Assembly: GCF_023806125.1 (NCBI RefSeq)
Contig: NZ_JAMSKT010000001.1
Span: forward strand, 62,001-126,000
DNA: 64,000 nucleotides
Origin: Clostridium caldaquaticum
GTDB lineage: Bacteria > Bacillota > Clostridia > Clostridiales > Clostridiaceae
Direction of reading: 5' to 3'
How positions within the stretch are numbered: position 1 is the stretch's first letter; each line of letters opens with the position of its first letter. The notes beneath the pieces are model-generated. The model worked only from the letters and a program-made list of their open reading frames with translations. It was not told the DNA's origin and did not search any database. This document shows positions 9,252 to 17,632 of this stretch, piece by piece. The position numbers were made by a program, and so were the translations under genes.

Positions 9252-9302
9252 TGAAAATAATTATTCTAATTGAAAATAATTATTATTTGATAATTATTTA
9301 CA
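9252..9302. promoter_or_regulatory. Three tandem Fur/PerR-like boxes
   Basis: Three 15-base 7-1-7 sites: TGAAAATAATTATTC (9252-9266), TGAAAATAATTATTA (9271-9285) and TGATAATTATTTACA (9288-9302). Each matches most positions of the Fur-family consensus TGATAATNATTATCA. The first two form a 16-base direct repeat at 19-base spacing. They start 30 bases upstream of the glutaredoxin ATG. Confidence 0.55.
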
Positions 9303-9349
9303 CTTCCATTATATACCTTAAACAAATTATTTGTCAATCTAATTTTATA

Positions 9350-9378
9350 TTGGATTAAATAAAAATATTTTATACAAT
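9350..9378 (+). promoter_or_regulatory. Predicted sigma-A promoter of rluF
   Basis: TTGGAT (9350-9355), a 17-base spacer and TACAAT (9373-9378), about 70 bases upstream of the rluF start. Confidence 0.4.
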
Positions 9379-9449
9379 AATATTAATATTATAAATCCAC
9401 TGCTACAACAATTTTTGGCAATAAATTACTACAAATTAGGGAGATTACG

Positions 9450-10247
9450 ATGAAAAATAGTAAAAAATATAATAAAAAAACAACTGAGAATAAAAACCTT
9501 ATTATTCATCACGACATGAAAGAAGAAATAAGAATAAATAAGTTTATAAGCGAAAAAGGGTTCTGCTCACGAAGAGAAGCAGATAAACTTATTGAAAATG
9601 GCAGAGTTACCATAAATGGAATTAAAGCCCAAACTGGTTCTAAAGTAAAAGCAAATGACGAGATAAGAGTAGATGGAAAGCTGTTAAAAGAAAGAGAATC
9701 ATTAATATATATAGCTCTTAACAAACCTGTTGGAATTACATCTACTACAGAAAAAAAAGTAAAAGATAATATAGTTGATTTTGTAAATCATCCTAAAAGA
9801 ATATTCCCTATAGGAAGATTAGATAAAGATTCACAAGGTTTAATACTCTTAACTAATGACGGGGATATAGTAAATAAAATATTAAGAGCTGGCAACAATC
9901 ATGACAAAGAATATATAGTAACTGTGGATAAACCCATAACAACAGAATTTATTAAAGGAATGTCAAGTGGAGTTCCTATATTAAATACTATAACTAAACC
10001 TTGCATAGTTAAAAGAGAAAGCAAATATATATTTAGAATAATACTTACTCAAGGCTTAAACAGACAAATCAGAAGGATGTGCGAGTATTTTGGCTACAAA
10101 GTTTTAAAGCTCAATAGAATAAGAATAATGAATATACATCTTGGTAATTTACCTATAGGAAAGTGGAGATACCTGACAGAAGAAGAACTTAAAACCTTAA
10201 ATAAATTAATATCTCATTCTATTAAAACTGAAGAAGCTTCAAAATAA
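9450..10247 (+). CDS. rluF: 23S rRNA pseudouridine synthase, RluF-type
   Basis: Isomerises uridine to pseudouridine in 23S rRNA (position 2604 in E. coli). Of 265 residues, the first ~25 are a basic tail, followed by an S4 RNA-binding domain ([20 protein letters not shown], residues ~28-75) and the catalytic domain with the invariant aspartate in GRLDKDSQG near residue 128. The [15 protein letters not shown] and [13 protein letters not shown] segments near the end are typical of RluF rather than RluB or RsuA. AGGGAG precedes the ATG at 9450. RluF may also modify tRNA-Tyr in some bacteria, but that cannot be judged here. Confidence 0.9.
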   Translation: MKNSKKYNKKTTENKNLIIHHDMKEEIRINKFISEKGFCSRREADKLIENGRVTINGIKAQTGSKVKANDEIRVDGKLLKERESLIYIALNKPVGITSTTEKKVKDNIVDFVNHPKRIFPIGRLDKDSQGLILLTNDGDIVNKILRAGNNHDKEYIVTVDKPITTEFIKGMSSGVPILNTITKPCIVKRESKYIFRIILTQGLNRQIRRMCEYFGYKVLKLNRIRIMNIHLGNLPIGKWRYLTEEELKTLNKLISHSIKTEEASK

Positions 10248-10253
10248 ATATAT

Positions 10254-10262
10254 TTATCCACA
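10254..10262 (+). promoter_or_regulatory. Consensus DnaA box
   Basis: TTATCCACA, a perfect match to the DnaA-binding consensus, just after the rluF stop codon. It belongs with the box dyad 150 bases downstream. Confidence 0.5.
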
Positions 10263-10401
10263 TAATTAACATTTATTATGTGAATTTTATGTTTACTTAA
10301 TGTTGATATATTAATATACAAGCAGAAGGCATCGTAATTTAGCATATACTACTTACCCTTATAACCAGCTTGCAATGCACCCTGCTTACCCTCTATCCCT
10401 T

Positions 10402-10443
10402 TTTTCCACATTATCCACAAATTTGTGGATAATGTGTGGACAA
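10402..10443. promoter_or_regulatory. Dyad of four DnaA boxes
   Basis: Four 9-base DnaA-type sites are arranged symmetrically: TTTTCCACA (10402-10410, one mismatch) abutting TTATCCACA (10411-10419, perfect), then on the other strand TGTGGATAA (10424-10432, perfect) and TGTGGACAA (10435-10443, one mismatch). The dyad can form a hairpin but has no T-run after it, so it is not a typical terminator. The gap 10248-10572 otherwise holds only a weak hairpin after rluF (10259-10282) and AT-rich DNA. Confidence 0.55.
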
Positions 10444-10572
10444 GTATTTTAAATAACATCATAGCTTTGTTTAATTTTTTCAGAATAATATTTTGTATAA
10501 ACAATATTAACATCATTATCCATTTATGATATCATTAATATAGAGGATATACAGCAATATGGAGGAAATATT

Positions 10573-10743
10573 ATGAAAGATAATGTTATCTGGGTAGATT
10601 TTAATTCAAAAAATAAAAGAAAAAGCCCATTTAAGAAAACATTTTCAAAAATATTGACTAAATTAAAAAATATTTTTTATAAATCACGTAAACGTTATAA
10701 CTTTAAATTGAATAAAAATCACTACGATAAATCAATTCTGTAA
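10573..10743 (+). CDS. Small basic protein, 56 residues, unknown
   Basis: Not recognised. The peptide begins MKDNVIWVDF and then is very rich in lysine and arginine (about 20 of 56 residues), with no membrane segment. GGAGG at 10561-10565 is seven bases ahead of the ATG. The composition suggests binding to nucleic acid or ribosomes, but no fold is evident. It lies between the DnaA-box dyad and ispF. Confidence 0.6.
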   Translation: MKDNVIWVDFNSKNKRKSPFKKTFSKILTKLKNIFYKSRKRYNFKLNKNHYDKSIL

Positions 10744-10819
10744 AATTTCAAGCCGCTTATATGTTTTCAGCTTTTATGATAAAATAACGTTGATATAAAA
10801 ATATGGAGGTAATTAATAC

Positions 10820-11287
10820 ATGAGAATCGGCATAGGTTATGACGTACACAAATTGAAAGAAGGCAGGAAACTTATAATTGGCGGTGTTCTAATACCTTAC
10901 GAAAAAGGACTTTTAGGACATTCTGATGCCGATGTGCTGCTGCACGCTATAATGGATAGTCTTTTAGGTGCTGCTGCACTTAATGATATCGGAAGACATT
11001 TTCCTGATACAGATGAAAAATACAAGGGTATATCAAGTATGCTGCTTTTAAAAGAAGTTGGCAGAATTATTAAGGAAAAAGGCTACCAAATAGAAAATAT
11101 AGATTCAACAATAATAGCTCAAAAACCTAAAATGGCTCCACACATAGCTTCTATGGTGAAAAACATAGCTGAAGCACTTGATATTTCCTCTGATAAAGTA
11201 AATGTTAAAGCTACTACAGAGGAAGGCCTGGGTTTTACAGGCAGAGAAGAAGGAATTTCAGCCCAAAGCATTTGCCTTCTGAAATAA
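10820..11287 (+). CDS. ispF: 2-C-methyl-D-erythritol 2,4-cyclodiphosphate synthase
   Basis: Fifth enzyme of the non-mevalonate (MEP) isoprenoid pathway. It converts CDP-ME 2-phosphate to the cyclic diphosphate with release of CMP, as a cytosolic trimer. At 155 residues it has the family length. Metal ligands are D8 and H10 in GYDVHKL and H42 in [12 protein letters not shown], and GHSDAD (33-38) and the C-terminal [15 protein letters not shown] complete the active site. GGAGGT lies a short distance before the ATG. It stands alone here, not beside ispD, and ends in a terminator shared with the convergent response regulator gene. Confidence 0.97.
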   Translation: MRIGIGYDVHKLKEGRKLIIGGVLIPYEKGLLGHSDADVLLHAIMDSLLGAAALNDIGRHFPDTDEKYKGISSMLLLKEVGRIIKEKGYQIENIDSTIIAQKPKMAPHIASMVKNIAEALDISSDKVNVKATTEEGLGFTGREEGISAQSICLLK

Positions 11288-11319
11288 AAAGCTAAGTTGG
11301 AAAATTCCAGCTTAGCTTT
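11288..11319. terminator. Terminator between ispF and the response regulator
   Basis: A 15-bp stem with one G-T wobble (arms AAAGCTAAGTTGGAA and TTCCAGCTTAGCTTT, loop AA), A-rich on one side and T-rich on the other. It serves both convergent genes. Confidence 0.8.
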
Positions 11320-11698
11320 AAAATTTTATATTTAAAATTTCAGAAGCTCTTTTCACTATCACATCTGGATCAAAAGGTTTTGTCATATACATATCTGCAC
11401 CAGCATCCAAGCCTCTTTTCTCATCAATTCCCTGCCCTTTCGCTGTAAGCATTATAATATTTACATTTGTAAGTCTATATTCGTTTTTTATCTTGCTGCA
11501 AACATCATAGCCGCTCATATCAGGCATCATTACATCTAAAAAAACAATTTCAGGTTTTTCCTTTAATATAAGCTCTATAGCTTTTTTCCCATCTCCTGCA
11601 GTTAGTATCTCTACACCATAATCTTCAAAATCTTCAAGAGTCTGTTCTAGCAGCAGTCTTATATGTGCCTCATCATCTACTATTAAAATTTTAGGCAT
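11318..11698 (-). CDS. Single-domain response regulator (CheY-like)
   Basis: A 126-residue receiver domain with no output domain. The acidic pocket is VDDE near residue 7, the phosphorylated aspartate lies in FLDVMMPDMSG near 55, and the conserved Thr and Lys are in MLTAKGQG and MTKPFDPD. It is the last gene of a three-gene operon after a CHASE4 histidine kinase and an HD-GYP protein. It probably receives phosphate from that kinase and acts through protein contact, possibly on the HD-GYP protein. GGAGG precedes the ATG at 11698. Confidence 0.88.
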   Translation of the reverse strand: MPKILIVDDEAHIRLLLEQTLEDFEDYGVEILTAGDGKKAIELILKEKPEIVFLDVMMPDMSGYDVCSKIKNEYRLTNVNIIMLTAKGQGIDEKRGLDAGADMYMTKPFDPDVIVKRASEILNIKF

Positions 11699-11724
11699 AA
11701 TAAAGCCTCCATTCTATTCTCATT

Positions 11725-13104
11725 CTAATTAGTATAAACATAGCTTTCTATTTTATCTACTTTTACTTCTTTATAAATCTTATAAAAAACATCCACAACC
11801 TCAGGATCAAATTTCTTCCCTCTATTATTAAGCAGCTCTTCAAAAGCAAAATATAAATCCATAGCTTCTCTGTACGGTCTATCATTTGTCATAGCTTCAA
11901 AAGCTTCTGCTACGGATATAATTCTTGCCATAAGCGGAATTTCTTCTCCTTTTAGTCCATCTGGATACCCAGAACCATCATATCTTTCATGATGAGCTCT
12001 TATGGAAGGAACAATATCCTTCAACTGATCTATTTTGTTTAACATATTGGCTCCAATTTCTGAATGTTTCTTTACAATTTCAAATTCCTCTTCTGAAAGC
12101 TTACCTCTTTTTGCCAAAACTTCATCACTTATAGCCACATTTCCTATATCATGTAGCATAACTGCAAGCTTTAATTTAACCAATTCCACTCCTGACATAC
12201 CCATTGCTCTTCCAATATTTAACGAATAATTTATTACAGCTTGAGTACGACCGACTTTATAAGAATCCCTTATCTCAATTATCTGTGATAAAACCTGTAC
12301 AGTGTCAAAGAAATTATCCTTTAGTGAATCAAAAAGCTTTGCACCTTCTATAGCTGTCCCTGCTTGAAAAGCCAGGGAATTAAAAAGTTTGAAGTCTGAA
12401 GCTGTATACTCTTTCTGTCCTTCATGCCCAATTAACATAACACCGACAATTTTGCTTTTAACCATAATTGGAGTACATATAAAAGAAAATAAAAAGCTTT
12501 TATCATCTTTAGGAAGAGAACTTTCTCTTACATTATTTATTATTTCACCAGTTTTTTTAGTAATTGTATTTTTAATAATACTGCTTTCTAAATCTATTAA
12601 CTTATTAGACTTATCCTTCTCACTGAATAAATTCCTATCTATCTGACAAAGAACTTCAAGCTTCTCAGTCTGCTCATCTAAAAGCATTATAGTAGAAAAA
12701 GTACTGTCTATATATTTCATAGCTTCAGTTAATACAACTTTACCCACATTAGTTATCCCTACTGTAGTAGCTATCTTTTCCGAAACATTATAAAGTATAT
12801 TAAGCTCTTTATATCTTTCTATTGTTTCATCTGCCAGCCTCTTCTTCTCATATTCATGCACAGCCATTAAGCTTATAATTGAAGCTATACAAGATGCTTT
12901 TTCATCTCCTAAAACAAAACCTATAATCTGATTTTCAACAATTATATCGAATTTTTCTGTTTTCTCCAAAGATAGCTTATCCCCATAAATGACACCATTA
13001 TTATCTTCTATAACAACTTTAGCCTTTAACATATTAATAGTATTTTCTATAGTTTTTAAATTTTCTTCCCTGGAAAGTATTTTCTTTAGCTTAACAAAGG
13101 CCAC
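11725..13104 (-). CDS. GAF plus HD-GYP domain protein (putative c-di-GMP phosphodiesterase)
   Basis: A 459-residue protein. An N-terminal segment (~1-95) precedes a GAF-type sensory domain (~105-255, ERYKELNILYNVSEKIATTVG) and a C-terminal HD-GYP domain (~265-450). The metal and substrate motifs are HDIGNVAI, KKHSEIGA, HHERYDGSGYPDGLKG and AEAFEAMTNDRPYR. In active HD-GYP enzymes the last motif is usually xADxxDA, but here both aspartates are glutamates, which may alter metal binding or activity. The start is GTG at 13104 with GGGGGG ahead. It lies between the kinase and the CheY-like gene, which suggests a phosphorelay that alters c-di-GMP levels or metabolism. Confidence 0.85.
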   Translation of the reverse strand: MAFVKLKKILSREENLKTIENTINMLKAKVVIEDNNGVIYGDKLSLEKTEKFDIIVENQIIGFVLGDEKASCIASIISLMAVHEYEKKRLADETIERYKELNILYNVSEKIATTVGITNVGKVVLTEAMKYIDSTFSTIMLLDEQTEKLEVLCQIDRNLFSEKDKSNKLIDLESSIIKNTITKKTGEIINNVRESSLPKDDKSFLFSFICTPIMVKSKIVGVMLIGHEGQKEYTASDFKLFNSLAFQAGTAIEGAKLFDSLKDNFFDTVQVLSQIIEIRDSYKVGRTQAVINYSLNIGRAMGMSGVELVKLKLAVMLHDIGNVAISDEVLAKRGKLSEEEFEIVKKHSEIGANMLNKIDQLKDIVPSIRAHHERYDGSGYPDGLKGEEIPLMARIISVAEAFEAMTNDRPYREAMDLYFAFEELLNNRGKKFDPEVVDVFYKIYKEVKVDKIESYVYTN

Positions 13105-13138
13105 GAGTATCCCCCCTAAATTTTCTACTTAAAACAAA

Positions 13139-14974
13139 CTAACTTTTTTCCTCTGAAGCAGGCAGTGAAAACGAAAAACTGCTTCCTTTATTTATACTGC
13201 TTTCAACCCAGATTCTGCCTCCATGATGCTCCACAATACTTTTGCAAATAGGAAGTCCTAAACCTGTTCCTTTAGTTTTATTTACAAGTGAGTCTCCAAC
13301 CTGCTTGAATTTTTCGAAAATTATACTGTAATTCTCCTCTGCAATCCCAATACCTGTATCTACAATACTTACAATTATTTCATCTTCCTGTAAATAAGCT
13401 CTTAAGGTTATTAAACCTTCTTCTGTAAATTTTACTGCATTGGATATTAAATTTATAATTACCTGAAGTAGCTTGTCCTTATCCCCTGTAACAGCAGGCA
13501 ATTTCTCCTCTACCTCTACTTTAATACTTAATTTTTTATCATTTAAAAGAGCTTCTGTAGCTTCTACAGCCCTATTTATAATATCTTTAATATTAACAGA
13601 CTCCTTTTTAAAGTCCATTTTTCCAGCTTCCATTTTAGCAATATCTAATACATCATTTACAATATTTGTAAGTCTTTCCCCTTCTGATAAAACAATATCT
13701 AAATTATGCATGCTTTGTTCATAAGCTTTTTTTACTTTATCATCTTCAAAATTTAATTTAGGAAAAACTATCTTCCTAAGTCTTTTCTTAATTATTGCAG
13801 CAAAACCTAAAATTGAAGTAAGCGGAGTTCTAAGCTCATGAGACACTGTAGAAATAAATTCATTTTTAAGCTTGTCTAATTCTTTAAGCTTCTCATTATT
13901 ATATTTTAATATATTTACTGAGCTTTCCAGATTCTTCAGCATATCATTTACTGATGCTGCTAAATTTGATAACTCATCATTACCTTTAACTTCAACTCTT
14001 AATGAAAAATCCTGAGTTTTTCCTATAGCATCTACCTGACTATTTAACCTTAATAATCTTTTAAGTACTAGCTTATCTAATATTATAATGATTAAATAAG
14101 AAGCAGCTGCAGCTACAATTAATAATGAAACAATAAGATATTTTATACTTATAAGTCCTTGATGAAATATTTTTCTTTCTATTGGTACTCTTATAAAAAA
14201 CAAATCTTTTCCATATATGTCTTTCCAAGTGATATATCCTGCCACTGTATCAAAGTTCAGCATTTTAACTAATATTCCCTTATTCTGAAGCAATAAATTA
14301 TAGTACTTTTTTATATCCTGTGGTGAATCTTCTATACATTCAACGTCATATATGTTAAAGTCACTATGTACAACTTTATTTATATTTTGAATCTCCATAG
14401 AATCAAGGTACCTTCCCATAAGCATATAGCCTCTGGAAGGCCCTTTATTTTCAGTAGTTAAGATTGGCCTTATAGAAAGCATAATATATTTTTTATTAAT
14501 CCTTGAAATGCCTTTAACGCTTTCCTGCTCCTTTAAATCAGTTAAAAGAAAACTTTTTTTAACCTCCTGTAAAAATTCTTTTTCATAAATATCTAAAGAG
14601 GTTTCCTTTAAAGTTTCAAAATCAAAACCTTTTATAAATACAAAGTTCAAATTTTTATCTGCTATAGCAAGTAAATTGATGTTTAAATTAGAAAAAGTTT
14701 CATCTGCAAATTCAGATTTCAGATAATCTTCATTCCAATTTTCCATAAAATCATAAGTTTGATCCCAAGAAGCATAATCTTTATTTTTTAAATCCAGTTT
14801 AGAAATATTATCGTTAATTGTATCTGCAATTCTGCTTACATTTTTTGCAGTATCCTGATTTTCCAGTTCTATGAAACTTCTTACAACAATCAGTACATTA
14901 GTAACAAATAATATTATAAATAAAGCAAAAAAGGCAGAGATTATTATTATTAATGTCTTTTCTCTAAGCTTCAT
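13139..14974 (-). CDS. Membrane sensor histidine kinase with CHASE4 domain
   Basis: About 611 residues. TM1 (~10-30) and TM2 (~280-300) flank an extracellular CHASE4-like domain (DYASWDQTYDFMENWNEDY near residue 60). HAMP (~305-355), a short coiled coil, the phosphoacceptor STVSHELRTPLTSILGF (~380) and a complete HATPase (DKLLQVIINLISNAVKF, VDTGIGI, KGTGLGL) follow. The ligand is unknown. The start is uncertain: TTG at 14986 or ATG at 14974, neither with a strong ribosome site, and ATG is preferred. It leads the kinase/HD-GYP/receiver operon. Confidence 0.88.
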   Translation of the reverse strand: MKLREKTLIIIISAFFALFIILFVTNVLIVVRSFIELENQDTAKNVSRIADTINDNISKLDLKNKDYASWDQTYDFMENWNEDYLKSEFADETFSNLNINLLAIADKNLNFVFIKGFDFETLKETSLDIYEKEFLQEVKKSFLLTDLKEQESVKGISRINKKYIMLSIRPILTTENKGPSRGYMLMGRYLDSMEIQNINKVVHSDFNIYDVECIEDSPQDIKKYYNLLLQNKGILVKMLNFDTVAGYITWKDIYGKDLFFIRVPIERKIFHQGLISIKYLIVSLLIVAAAASYLIIIILDKLVLKRLLRLNSQVDAIGKTQDFSLRVEVKGNDELSNLAASVNDMLKNLESSVNILKYNNEKLKELDKLKNEFISTVSHELRTPLTSILGFAAIIKKRLRKIVFPKLNFEDDKVKKAYEQSMHNLDIVLSEGERLTNIVNDVLDIAKMEAGKMDFKKESVNIKDIINRAVEATEALLNDKKLSIKVEVEEKLPAVTGDKDKLLQVIINLISNAVKFTEEGLITLRAYLQEDEIIVSIVDTGIGIAEENYSIIFEKFKQVGDSLVNKTKGTGLGLPICKSIVEHHGGRIWVESSINKGSSFSFSLPASEEKS

Positions 14975-15123
14975 AGTATTTACCAATTATAGCTGAAAAG
15001 TGCTAAAATCCTTTCAATTGTATACTATTTCTATTTTATTGTAGACGCATATTAAAAATATTGTCAATACTTTAAATTTTAATATATTTATTAAAAAATT
15101 CAGCACAAAATATTTTGAAATTA

Positions 15124-15738
15124 TTATTTTTTAGAAACATAAGAATTATCTTTTATGTAAAATCTCCATGGATAATCTTTAGCTTCCTCTGCATAGTCTA
15201 TGTTTATTCTTTTAGTTGTTATTATCTCAAACTTTTCCTCAACTTCATCCTTAAATATATATAACTTCTCCTTGCACAAATCCTCACCATTTACACTTCT
15301 ATCTATATTGAAAGCCTTGCATAGCTTTCCAGGACCACTTGTTAAGCCTAGCTTTTCTCTCTTAGATAGCTTATAGTATTCTTTGCCGTATCTGAATTTA
15401 CTCATAGCTTCTAAACCCTTTACCGGCTCCAATGCTCTTATAAGAATTGCCTGAGGCTTGCCTATATCCTCTGCAACTACATTCATACAATTGTACATAC
15501 CGTATATCATATATACATAAGCAAAACCTGGAGGTCCATACATAACTTCATTTCTTTCAGTCCTTCTATTGTTAAAAGAATGGGCAGCCTTATCAAAAGG
15601 CCCCATATAAGCTTCTACCTCTACTATTTTGCCTATAAGCTCTTCCCCCTCTACAACATGTACAAGATATTTTCCTAACAGCTCTTTGGCTACTGTAACA
15701 CCGTCTTTATTATAAAAATCTCTTTCAAGCCTTTTCAT
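15124..15738 (-). CDS. 3-methyladenine DNA glycosylase (AAG/MPG type)
   Basis: Removes alkylated purines such as 3-methyladenine, and often hypoxanthine, in base excision repair. The 204-residue protein has the family length. The catalytic glutamate lies in IVEVEAYMGPFDKAAHS near residue 42, and the DNA-intercalating YGMYNCMNVV segment near 80 and SGPGKLCKAF near 140 are present. It is a single gene. No SOS or Ada-type site is evident. Confidence 0.94.
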   Translation of the reverse strand: MKRLERDFYNKDGVTVAKELLGKYLVHVVEGEELIGKIVEVEAYMGPFDKAAHSFNNRRTERNEVMYGPPGFAYVYMIYGMYNCMNVVAEDIGKPQAILIRALEPVKGLEAMSKFRYGKEYYKLSKREKLGLTSGPGKLCKAFNIDRSVNGEDLCKEKLYIFKDEVEEKFEIITTKRINIDYAEEAKDYPWRFYIKDNSYVSKK

Positions 15739-15764
15739 TTTGAACTACACTCCTGACTTCAAAT

Positions 15765-15790
15765 TAAAAAAAGCAGCTATGCTGCTTTCT
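15765..15790 (-). terminator. Terminator of the Gln-rich gene
   Basis: A hairpin with arms AGCAGC and GCTGCT and a TAT loop. On the - strand it is followed by a run of seven T residues. It lies about 20 bases past the stop of the 15812-16351 gene. Confidence 0.7.
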
Positions 15791-15811
15791 TTAATTTATA
15801 TTATACACATT

Positions 15812-16351
15812 TTACTGTTTTTTATCTTGAGATTTTTGTTCCTCTTGCTTTCCCTGCTGTTTTTGTGCTCCCGCTCCCATACCGTTAAGCTGCATCTGAG
15901 CCTGGTCTATAAGTGAATTCATCTGATATAGTGCATTATTTGATTGTATTTGTTCGCTTGCCTGCTGAAGCAGCTGCATTGCCTGTGAAATTGACTTTTC
16001 TACTTCCATTTGAACCTGCTGCTGCTGTTTTTGCGCCTGACTTCTAAATTCCTGCATCTGCTGTAAAAGCTGATTTAAAGCCTGTGCATTTTGTCCATTT
16101 CCGCTTTCTTTATTGCTTTTTCTTTCACCACCGGATTTTTGTTCTTTCTGCTGACTGCCGCTGTCTTTAAAATTATTTCCTCCGCCGCTGAAGGAATTTG
16201 ACTGCATATCATAAAGTGTTTGCTGCAAACTGTTTAACTGCTCTTTCAGATTGCTTATCTCTTGAGCCATTTCGCTATCATTTCCGCCGCCAAAACTATT
16301 ATAAAGACTCTCTAATGAATTATCTTCGTTATTATTATTTCCTCCACCCAT
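15812..16351 (-). CDS. Gln/Gly/Ser-rich low-complexity protein, unknown
   Basis: Not recognised. The 179-residue protein has no signal peptide or membrane segment. It starts with a GGG/Asn-rich stretch and has two Gln-rich coiled-coil regions (AQEISNLKEQLNSLQQTL near residue 30; QLLQQMQEFRSQAQKQQQ near 95). A polar G/S/K linker lies between them and the C-terminus is a Gln/Lys tail. Such composition occurs in clostridial spore-associated and structural proteins, but this is only a guess. A ribosome site (GGAGGTATAG) precedes the ATG at 16351, and the gene has its own terminator. Confidence 0.65.
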   Translation of the reverse strand: MGGGNNNNEDNSLESLYNSFGGGNDSEMAQEISNLKEQLNSLQQTLYDMQSNSFSGGGNNFKDSGSQQKEQKSGGERKSNKESGNGQNAQALNQLLQQMQEFRSQAQKQQQQVQMEVEKSISQAMQLLQQASEQIQSNNALYQMNSLIDQAQMQLNGMGAGAQKQQGKQEEQKSQDKKQ

Positions 16352-16444
16352 ATCTATACCTCCATTATAAAAATTACATATATATGGGTTTATTTTTCCC
16401 TTAAATTTGGTATTTATTCATAAATTAAGTAAAACCTAAACATC

Positions 16445-17323
16445 TTATTTTTTACTATACTTTTTATACTTCCTGTATCCAAATAATGCTGCAATAATTA
16501 ATAGCCCAATTACTAGTATATTTGAAAAAATAAATATAAGTAAATTCTGCACAAAAAGTATTAAAGAAATAGCTGTATTTATAAAACCTTTACTTATAGC
16601 CTTTACAAATTCATTTCCGCTTATAATAGTCTTTTTATTATCCGGAATAATCTGCTTTTTATCTGCTATAATTGTTACAGAGACATAATCTACTTGCCTA
16701 TCCCAGCTTTTCTTTCTTGCCTCCAATGCTTCTGCCTCTCCTCTTACCTTATAAAGCTCTGCCTGAACTTTTAAAACCTCCTCTACTGTATTTGCCTTTT
16801 TTAGTATTTCAAGTATTTGCTTTTCCTGTGCCTTTAAATTATTAAGCCTTGCTTCATTATCTACGTAAGCATTTGTTATATTTTCACTGAAAACATTTTT
16901 GCTCTTTACAGTAAACCCTTTTTCAGTATAAGTTATAAAGCTGTCAAACTTAGCAGCTGGAATTCTTACTCGTGTAGTAAGCCTGTACTCTGAAAATTCT
17001 TCGCTTTCAATATATCCTCCTAGTTCAGCTGCCTTTTGCTGTATGCTGTTTGAAAGCTTTAAAAGATCCTCTCCCTCAATATAAATATTAGCATTTGTGA
17101 TTATCTTTTTATCGCTTATTGCATTAGCTTGATTCTCTAGCTTTTCTTCAGCATCTGCTACTTGAGCACCATTATCAGCCATACCTGCACTACTTATAGA
17201 TGTTTCCTGAGATGCGTTATTTTCTATAGCTGCTTTAGAGTAACTTTCACTTTTCTTTGCGGCACAGGCTGAGAGAACAAAGGACAAGGCTAAAGTTATA
17301 CAAAGTAAGTTTCTTTTTTTCAT
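16445..17323 (-). CDS. DUF4349 family lipoprotein
   Basis: A 292-residue lipoprotein. A signal peptide ends in the lipobox LSAC, with the acylated Cys near residue 20, then an alanine/acidic linker. The DUF4349 domain (~70-215) contains ITNANIYIEGEDLLKL, VDNEARLNNLKAQEKQILEIL and the predicted coiled coil VEEVLKVQAELYKVRGEAEA. The C-terminus has a transmembrane helix (~262-280) and a basic tail, so it is held at the membrane at both ends. The family's role is unknown. It is a single gene with an own ribosome site upstream of the ATG. Confidence 0.85.
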   Translation of the reverse strand: MKKRNLLCITLALSFVLSACAAKKSESYSKAAIENNASQETSISSAGMADNGAQVADAEEKLENQANAISDKKIITNANIYIEGEDLLKLSNSIQQKAAELGGYIESEEFSEYRLTTRVRIPAAKFDSFITYTEKGFTVKSKNVFSENITNAYVDNEARLNNLKAQEKQILEILKKANTVEEVLKVQAELYKVRGEAEALEARKKSWDRQVDYVSVTIIADKKQIIPDNKKTIISGNEFVKAISKGFINTAISLILFVQNLLIFIFSNILVIGLLIIAALFGYRKYKKYSKK

Positions 17324-17445
17324 AGTTATTCCTCCATTTTTAAAATCTAATTATATATACGACACATAATATAAATCGATACGATATTACTATGTTGTTT
17401 TTTAAATTTATCATTATATACTTTGAAATTTTTCCTTATTTTCCA

Positions 17446-17474
17446 TTGACAAAGATTGTTAAAAGTTGTATCCT
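17446..17474 (+). promoter_or_regulatory. Sigma-A promoter of the exporter leader
   Basis: A perfect TTGACA (17446-17451), a 17-base spacer and TATCCT (17469-17474). Predicted transcription start is near 17481, which gives a ~310-base leader before the exporter genes. Confidence 0.65.
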
Positions 17475-17518
17475 TAAATGGAAGTAATTATAAATTATTA
17501 AAAAAGGAGGTAGGATCA

Positions 17519-17632
17519 ATGTTAGTAAATAAATCATCATTAAAACAAATTACTATGATCGCTAACGGAATTTATGGCATTTTTGCGTCTAAAATTTTAT
17601 ATGGCAGCCCTACCTCAGAATTGACACCATGA
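17519..17632 (+). CDS. 37-residue leader peptide of the ABC exporter operon
   Basis: A short ORF with a near-perfect ribosome site (AAAAAGGAGG, ending nine bases before the ATG) lies alone in the 5' leader of the exporter operon. It begins MLVNKSSLKQ and ends TSELTP. The peptide has no evident function of its own. Its codons 28-31 contain one arm of a proposed antiterminator helix, and its stop codon lies in the first of two 14-base tandem repeats just before a terminator. This layout is like the bmrB leader that controls the bmrCD exporter of B. subtilis by ribosome-mediated attenuation. Expression and role here are inferred. Confidence 0.65.
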   Translation: MLVNKSSLKQITMIANGIYGIFASKILYGSPTSELTP

